Origin: Balaenoptera acutorostrata
Taxonomy: Eukaryota > Chordata > Mammalia > Artiodactyla > Balaenopteridae
Assembly (NCBI RefSeq): GCF_949987535.1
Contig: NC_080078.1
Location: 46,712,207 to 46,776,206, forward strand
Length of the DNA stretch: 64,000 nt
Direction of reading: 5' to 3'
Shown here: in pieces, positions 57,572 through 64,000 of the stretch
Layout: each line of letters starts with the position of its first letter
Numbering within the stretch: position 1 is the stretch's first letter
Program-made: the position numbers and the translations under genes
The notes under the pieces: generated by a model
The model's database searches: none
Told to the model about the DNA's origin: nothing
The model's input: the letters and a program-made list of their open reading frames with translations, nothing else

Positions 57572-57646
57572 CTTCTGTTTCCATATATGAGCTCTGGGAC
57601 TCTGCCTCAATTTTTATTTCATTCTTCATTGAATCATTCTTTTGTC
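57572..57646 (-). CDS. Candidate internal coding exon, minus strand
   Basis: On the minus strand, the acceptor tcaatcactgttcttaacag precedes 75 bases ending acagaag, and the donor GTATTG follows. Phase 1 at both ends. The frame encodes QKNDSMKNEIKIEAESQ and then SSYMETE, and its final G joins AG of the next exon to make a Glu codon, so the frame continues into 57226-57318. The peptide is charged, Ser/Glu-rich and lacks known domain motifs. Gene not recognised. The matched phases and two good acceptors make this more than chance, but it could still be a rarely used exon. Confidence 0.63.
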
Positions 57647-58539
57647 CTGTTAAGAACAGTGATTGAAAAATAAATGTGATATGCATGACCATAGCTTTAT
57701 TCCTGGTTTAAAAAGGCAAACATTTCAGAAACCATGCTTTGATCATGCCTGGAGAGGTAGACAACAGTTTTGAACCAAAGCGGAGGGTGAAGATGTCATT
57801 TTGCAAATCATCAAAATTATATCAATTATTTTATGAGAAATATCCAAATAATGTAGGCAAAACCGTCTTCTTTGAACTGACTAGTATAATTAATATTTAG
57901 CTTATAAATACACTGAACATCAATGGATACAACCTGTTTTGAAATTTTAAATAATTTCTAGGTTGCAGGGGTTACATCCAATTTCCCTTTATTATGTAGA
58001 TATTTCCCGTCTTGAGGATTCCTAGAAAATTAAAACACTGCTTGTACTTTCATTCTTCTATCAAGAGAGCATAATAAAACTTTAGTAATGTGAGCACACA
58101 GGGATGGGGGTCACCTAACAGCTCAACCATTCTCATAAAACACCTACTAACTATAGCAAGAGTCATGAGAGAATTCAGCCAGCTCTTGATTACTCCAAGG
58201 CTGATTATCTAGGAATGGTTCTACTTCTGCCCCCCGCCCCGGGTTCTCCTCCTCTCCCCTGTGGCGTCTAGAACATTTAAGTGCTAAGAGAAGAAATTGA
58301 AATCTGTCCACTTTGCATCATTTTAATGAAAGATTTTATGCTAAGGATATCTAACTGTTGAATTAAAAAAAAAAAAAAATTCCAGAGCCAGAGGTTACAG
58401 GCACGAAAGTGAAGCAGACGTGTTTGGGCTCTTTGTCTGGGTCTGTCCCTGTGGGAGATGTATCATTGTTCCAAGTTGTCTCTACTTCTGTAAGAGGGTC
58501 CTCATTCCCTGCCTGTGACCATGTGACCTGTACTGGCTC
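57647..58539. other. Unassigned sequence, likely intron
   Basis: No confident repeat. A minus-strand frame (58363-58695) runs from old L1 sequence through unassigned DNA into a poly(A)/poly(T) run; I do not call it a gene. Confidence 0.4.
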
Positions 58540-58975
58540 CTGTGAGACAAGCGTATGTACCCAGCCCATATAAACAGAATATACAGTGTGTGCTCTTTTG
58601 TATCTTACTTTTTTATACTTGTTTTCTGTAAGATTAATCCTAGTCACTGCATGCATCAATTGTCCATTCTTTCTCACTGACGTATAGTCTTCCATTGTAG
58701 GAATATGTTTCAGTGTGGGGCTAAACGAATAACATTGCTAAAAACATTCTTGTACATGTCTTTTGATTGACATATGTACTCATATCACTTGGGTATAAAC
58801 ACAGGAGTGAGACTGTTAAGTAACAGGCAACACACATGTTTAGCTTTACTAGTTCCTGAAAAAACAGTGCTCTGAAGAGTTTGTTCCATTTTATAGTGCC
58901 ACCAGAAATGTATGAGAATTCCATTTGTGCCCTTTATTCTTTAGACTATGTTGTGATACTACTTGTCACAAAAGT
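58540..58975 (-). repeat. Ancient L1M 3' region, antisense
   Basis: Antisense L1 order: tatagtcttccattgtagga, aacattcttgtacatgtctt, tcacttgggtataaacacag, ccaccagaaatgtatgagaa. Non-coding. Confidence 0.75.
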
Positions 58976-59094
58976 CTTTATATGGAGCAGAAAGTCATGC
59001 AAAATCTTCCCCCCAAAACCCATTTCCATCCTTTTCACCTCTGGGTACCATATAGAGTGATCACATCTTTGCATATTGAGTCCCTTTGCCTATT

Positions 59095-59255
59095 CACCTA
59101 TTTATTATTCTCCTCATCACACTGTAATATAGCTGTATCTGTGTTTGTTTCCCTTATCAGGGTATGAGCATTGTGAAGATAAATACTGTTTTATTCATTT
59201 CTCTTCCTAGCACCTACTAATAAGGAGTGATCCAAAAATGTCCATTTAATTGGTC
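59095..59255 (+). repeat. L2 3' end, sense
   Basis: gtatgagcattgtgaagata, tactgttttattcatttctc, ttcctagcacctactaataa and a terminal aaaatgtccatttaattgg follow the sense L2 3' end. Confidence 0.55.
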
Positions 59256-59384
59256 CTCTGTCATAGTATTCATCAATGTCTCTAAATAGTAATTAGGAAC
59301 TGTAACTCACTTCCTATTGTACCTTTAGCAACAAAGCACTAAGGCTACTAGATGCTTCACATACTGTATTTATTGCAAAGAACT

Positions 59385-59505
59385 CTGGAAGAAGAATTGA
59401 ATGTTTTAGGCAAATCACAACCTCTTTGGGCTTCAATTTTATTATCTTTAGAAAAAAAGGCCAAAAAACTAGATACTATCTTAGAGTCCCTCTATCTTTG
59501 GCATT
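59385..59505 (+). repeat. Probable MIR fragment, sense
   Basis: ttaggcaaatcacaacctct, ttgggcttcaattttattat and ctttagaaaaaaagg match the middle of MIR. Ends unclear. Confidence 0.5.
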
Positions 59506-61149
59506 ATATAAGGATATGTCTCCTGGTAAAGTTTCTAGTCATCCCTGGCCTTTGTTTTCCTGGGAGGATGATGTGGAGGGAACCTTCACTCTTTTGAGTG
59601 AGCCTCATTCTCTATCACTGTTGATGGGGAACCGACCGTCACACCTCCTCCCAGTCATTGCTGGGACCTTAACTCATTATCTGTGATCTGGCTTTGTACA
59701 GTGATGGGGAAGAGCAGGGCATTTGGAGAGTAGAAGCAGCCACTTTACTGCAGTGTGTATCCAGTCCCAGTGCTCCATTCGATACATTTTCAGAGGAAGT
59801 CCATCAGGAATAGGAAGATCGCAATTCACCAGGGCCTGGGGCACTGCAGATTGGGTGGGACCACATGGGGTGGTAGCCTAAGGCTTTGATGAATACTAGG
59901 GATTTTCTCGCCTACCAGTAAGGTCTGGTGCTTCACTTTGAGGATAAGAGGCCATTGCAAAGCTCTTTTGGAATATTCCTCTCCTCTGCCCTTTTCACTT
60001 GCCTCACCCTTCATCTGTTTTCACCTGTGTGCTTTACATATTTTGGCAATCTTCTCTTGAGACAAAAATGCATATTTTTTTTCTCATTTTTCTGAAATTA
60101 AGTTAGTGAAAAATGGGCAAAGCAATGAGGTTCTCAGCTTTGAAATCCAAGAATGCTCATACTTGCTCATGCCTGAGCCACGCCAGGATCTGGCATATTG
60201 TATGCAGGAGGGGTATGTGTGAGCACCGTGCCCTGCACCCAGGCCTGCTGTGTGTTAATGATGACTCAGCCCATCTGCCTTTCTCTTCAGCCACTCAGAA
60301 ATACCACATTCCATCCTGCTTTATTGACCCCATGGGAGCACGCTTTATGTTTGCCTCTCTACATTCAGTCTGGTTGAATTCCACCCACTGTCCTTTGCCC
60401 TAATCCCTCCTGGCAGAAGAAACAAAAGAACATAAAGGATCCCACAGTTTATATGTATATTTTTTATACAGCGAACTCAATCATCCATACTAATGGGAGG
60501 GGACCATTAGAATAGATAATCCAAAAATCCATTCACTTTTCTTTAGAAATAGATCACATGATTGTTTCTTGGAGACCTGGTAATTAAGTTTGGCTCAAGC
60601 TAATGCTTTAATTAATTTGCATAAAAATCGGTCTGGGAACATCAGTCTGGAATTAAACATTTCTAGAGGAGGATAAACCTAAACTCACTTCATAAATGGA
60701 CTGTTTTTGAACAATAGCAACAACAATATAGTTTTGTTGTTTTTAGGTTATTAGATGCTCAGATCTTCCTAAGAACAAAGACTTTGTTTCTTCGATGCTT
60801 CTCTTAAAGGTAAAAGAAATTATGCCCTTTTGTTAAGCTTGCAACTTGATTGCTGCTATTATTCAAAATTCTGCTTGTCTAAAAGTACCCCAGATTAAGA
60901 GTAAAGTTAAACCTAGGTTAGTGTGAATTTGATTATCTTCTAAGCTATCCTTAGAGTTCTCCTAGGGCCAATAAAATTTACTTTCCTAATGTAAATTATT
61001 TCTACGATTATGCTTTTTCGTAGTTACAAAAGAAAGTCAGTTTTCTTATAGAAACACTTAAAAATACTTACAAATATTAAGAATTATGAATAATTTTACA
61101 ACTAAGGGATTGCCACTGTTAATACTGTAAACTGTTATCATTCTCTTGT
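59506..61149. other. Unassigned sequence
   Basis: About 1.6 kb without recognised repeats. Short frames (59826-60014 minus, 60113-60403 plus) have no known motif or splice support. Confidence 0.4.
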
Positions 61150-61320
61150 ACATGTGTATATGTACATATGCACGCATGTATATATATGTATACAAATATA
61201 TTTATCTGTATATACGTGTGTGCCTTTGTGTATGTCTGAATATAAAAAATATGTAACTATATACACACACACTTATATATGCACAAACATACACAATATA
61301 CAGAAATATATAAATGTATC
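61150..61320. repeat. TA/TG/CA-rich low-complexity tract
   Basis: Purine-pyrimidine alternating DNA (TGTATA, TACACA, TATATA words), beside the 3' end of an old antisense L1. Confidence 0.8.
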
Positions 61321-61324
61321 CTGG

Positions 61325-62650
61325 CATTGAAATGAATTTACACTTTGATTCTTGCTTTTCTAGTTTACATTTTTATAAGCAGCTTACACTGTCATTACAA
61401 TTTCTTCAGAAATCTTATAAGATGCATTATATTCCATGTTATGGACATATTTTTGTATGTTCCCTTTTGTTTTTTTATTTTTGCCAACAAACACAGTACT
61501 ATAATGTACATTTTTGTGAATACATACCTCTCTACTTTTGGTAGGTGTTACTTTAAGATAAATTCTTAAAGCATAATTTTTGGATCAAAGTGTAAACATT
61601 TTACCCTTTTATTACATTTTGTCCAAATTGCTAATGAGGAGGTTATGCCCTTTAATCTCCCACCAATGGTGTGTGAGCATGTTTGGATACCCTCTTCATA
61701 CCAATTCTGTGTATTTTCAATCCTACTTATTAAACATCTGATATTCAAAAGGAGAAGACACTGAAATCATGTTTTATTTGCGTCTCTTCAAGGAATGAAG
61801 AGATAGGTCATCTCTTCATGTTTATAATGACTGTATTTCTTCTTCTGTGAATTGTGAGTCCTTTGCCCATTTTCCTCTTGGGTTATTTTTTTTTTTCTTA
61901 TTGATTTATGAGGTCTTTATTTTTGTAATAAGAAAATTAATTCTTTGTCATTTAGGCTGAGAATACTTTTCCTAACAGTTTTTCTTTAGAATTTGATTAC
62001 AACCTTTATTTATCATGTCAAAATTTATATATTCAGATTTAGCCACTTTCCTTTTTTATGACATATATGGACATAGGAACACACACAGTGCAGATATATA
62101 TGTATGTGCATGTATTTTACAATACATAAGCATACAATCATGTGTCTGTTTGTATATATTCACATTTCAAAAAGCAGTCCTTATTTCAAAAAAAAAAATA
62201 CACCCTTTGGTTCCTTTAGTCTAGTATTTTTATAGTTACAGTTTTACATTTCATCTTTGCTCCTTTTGGAATTTAAATTGGCATAAGGAATGAGATTGGG
62301 ATTCAGTTTTTCCAAATGGCCAAATAGTTGCCTTAATGACATTTACTGAGTCATCTGTCTTTAAAATGTCAGCCTGAATATGTACTGAAATCTCAGATCT
62401 GCTGGGGTCTATTTCCAAATTCTTTGTTCTGTTTCACTGATCCGCCTGTCTAACCCTCCAGTAGGACTACACTGTTAATCACATTTTTCAAAGATTCCAT
62501 GTCATTTTTAGTATATTTATTCTGTCATTGACTGATAATATCATATCTGTGAATTCCCCATTGGATTTTATTCATATTGTATCTTTCTATATCATCTGAC
62601 CCATAAAAACCCATCATTGTTATATTTAATCAGAGATTTAAATTTTTATT
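61325..62650 (-). repeat. Ancient L1M, antisense, about 1.3 kb
   Basis: Reading left to right, antisense 3' UTR and ORF2 phrases appear in order: agataaattcttaaagcata, ttttggatcaaagtgtaaac, ctcccaccaatggtgtgtga, tgtgagtcctttgcccattt, gattgggattcagtttttcc, tgttctgtttcactgatccg. No open frame survives. A small TA-rich insertion lies near 62070-62150. Confidence 0.7.
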
Positions 62651-63060
62651 GATATAAAATGACCAACTCTTTCTCACTTGAGATTTTTTGCTAGAATTGT
62701 AACAGGAGAGATTCTAACGTAGTTTTCCATGTTTTCTTTTGATGCTCATTTCCCAAATATACTTTTTTTCTAACTTTGCATTTTTAAAGCTTTACTATTT
62801 TATTGAAATTAATTCCATCTGAGTGGTTTTTACACTCAGTAAAGTAACCTAATTACATTTACTGTCGTAATTATCTGCCTGTGTTTCTGTCATCTTCTTT
62901 GATATACTGTGTTTCTGTTATACTGCTACTTATTTATTATTTTTATTTGCATTACTGAATGTACCCTCATGTTTGGTATGATCTTCAGGGAAAATTAGAA
63001 AATAAGATTTATTCATTCCATTTTGTGATTTAATTCTATTTGTAATTATCATAAAATGTT
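62651..63060. other. Unassigned AT-rich sequence
   Basis: May be further decayed L1; no certain match. Confidence 0.4.
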
Positions 63061-63444
63061 TCAAAGTTATTCGTTCTTCTTTTATAAATTTATTTATTTT
63101 TAAATTTTCGGCTGCATTGGGTCTTCATCACTGCACACGGGCTTTCTCTAGTTGCGGCGAGCAGGGGCTAATCTTCATTGTGGTGCACGGGCTTCTCATT
63201 GCGGTGGCTTTTCTTGTTGCAGAGCATGGGCTCTATGTGCATGGGCTTCAGCAGTTGTGGCATGAGGGCTTCAGTAGTTGTGGCTTGTGGGCTCTAGAGC
63301 ACAGGCTCAGTAGTTGTGGCGCACAGGCTTAGTTGCTCCGTGGCATGTGGGATCTTCCCGGACCAGGGCTCGAATCAGTGTCTCCTGCATTGGCAGGCGG
63401 ATTCTTAACCACTGTGCCACCAGGGAAGTCCCTCAAAGTTATTC
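63061..63444 (-). mobile_element. CHR-type SINE, antisense, 12-bp TSD
   Basis: Body 63073-63432 in reverse orientation. The head gggacttccctggtggcaca is read from the right end, and the ATAA tail appears as ttataaatttatttattttt at the left. The duplication tcaaagttattc is at 63061-63072 and 63433-63444. An older subgroup than 54910. Confidence 0.94.
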
Positions 63445-63579
63445 TTAAACCTAACTTATATTGTCAAAACCCGTAGCACAGCAGGATTTTTAGTTTTTTA
63501 TTATCTTTATCGAAGTCAGCATTGGCTGCAACCCACCCTGCTCCCCACTAGAGTCTTTGTTTTACAAACTCTGCTACTG

Positions 63580-63645
63580 AAATTTCCTTTCTTTACTCTC
63601 TCCCTTATTTCCTTCCTTATTTCTTCCCTTTCTTTCCTCCTCTTT
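63580..63645. repeat. CT-rich low-complexity tract
   Basis: CTTTCC and TTCCTT units, pyrimidine-only for long runs. Confidence 0.75.
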
Positions 63646-64000
63646 TAACTCTTGTATCAAAATATGACATACGTACAGGAAAGTACACAAACGATATGCA
63701 GAGCTCAATTAAATAACCAAAAGCAGGTAGAAAAACTATACATCCTTATGATAACCATCCAGCCCAGAAGCCCAGCTCACAGCTCAATCAGTATCTCCTC
63801 CCCAGTCACCCAAGTTCAATCAACACCCTGACTGTCATAGTAATCACTACCTACATTCTCTTTACCATTTTACTGCTTAAGCACATCTTTCTAAATATCA
63901 GTTATTTTTCCTGCTTTTCGAAGTTGACATAGATGAACTTGTACAATATACATGCTTTTGTACATTCTTTAGTTTAATATAAAGCTTGTGAGATTCATCC
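63646..64000 (-). repeat. Ancient L1M 3' UTR, antisense, runs off the window
   Basis: tatgacatacgtacaggaaa, gtacacaaacgatatgcaga, tctcctccccagtcacccaa and tcaacaccctgactgtcata follow an antisense old L1 3' UTR. Confidence 0.6.

Noticed and set aside
58363..58695. 110-residue minus-strand frame
   Set aside because: Starts in antisense L1M and ends in a poly(T) translation (Phe run). No protein motif.
1..64000. CRISPR arrays, operons, phage or bacterial defence systems
   Set aside because: No regularly spaced repeats and no dense coding. The repeat content is mammalian throughout.

Overview
This 64 kb window is nuclear DNA from a placental mammal, most likely a cetacean (whale, dolphin or porpoise). 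The tRNA-derived SINEs are of the CHR type (starting GGCTTCCCTGGTGGCGCAG, with a B-box GGTTCGAGCCC). They sit beside L1 elements with cetartiodactyl-type 3' UTRs, and I see no ruminant BovB, Bov-tA or Bov-A2 elements and no primate Alu. The host call is an inference from repeat content.

The window is intronic or intergenic and contains no complete protein-coding gene. The best support for a host gene is a pair of short exons on the minus strand at 57226-57318 and 57572-57646. Both have good splice sites, both are a multiple of three long, and their phases match (phase 1 to phase 1). Together they encode an acidic, Glu/Ser-rich stretch I cannot assign to a named gene. If real, much of the sequence to the left may be one long intron of that gene.

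Layout. 1-7.3 kb: ancient L1M fragments, MLT1-type LTRs, one ERV1-like LTR, a MIR and simple repeats. 7.3-9.6 kb: a 5'-truncated L1 with a 15-bp target-site duplication (TSD). 9.6-16.7 kb: mostly unassigned DNA with L2, MER5A and MIR copies. 16.7-17.6 kb: a shorter L1. 18-23 kb: a cluster of mostly antisense L2. 24.1-25.6 kb: two different L1 3' ends end to end. 26.1 kb: a CHR SINE inside a MIR. 28.9-31.2 kb: an L1 carrying two nested SINEs. 31.6-33.2 kb: a decayed T-rich ancient repeat. 38.1-39.5 kb: an inverted (twin-primed) L1. 39.7-40.6 kb: an LTR interrupted by a SINE at its TATA box. 40.6-43.8 kb: repeat-poor. 43.8-46 kb: two MER5A, a small doubly truncated L1, an MLT1 and a SINE. 48.2-50 kb: another L1. 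51.1-52.7 kb: a 223-bp, about 97% identical inverted repeat that matches no repeat family I recognise. 53.1-56 kb: three SINEs, two of them in opposed orientation, and an ERV1-like LTR. 57.2-57.7 kb: the exon pair. 58.5-64 kb: old antisense L1M, L2, MIR and a SINE.

Nothing here forms an operon or a defence system. The real biology is retrotransposition: several L1 3'-UTR subfamilies and at least two CHR SINE subfamilies, many with intact TSDs, which give a readable order of insertion. All L1 ORF2 copies are truncated or broken. The features that known repeats do not explain are the inverted repeat at 51.1/52.5 kb and the candidate exon pair at 57.2-57.6 kb.
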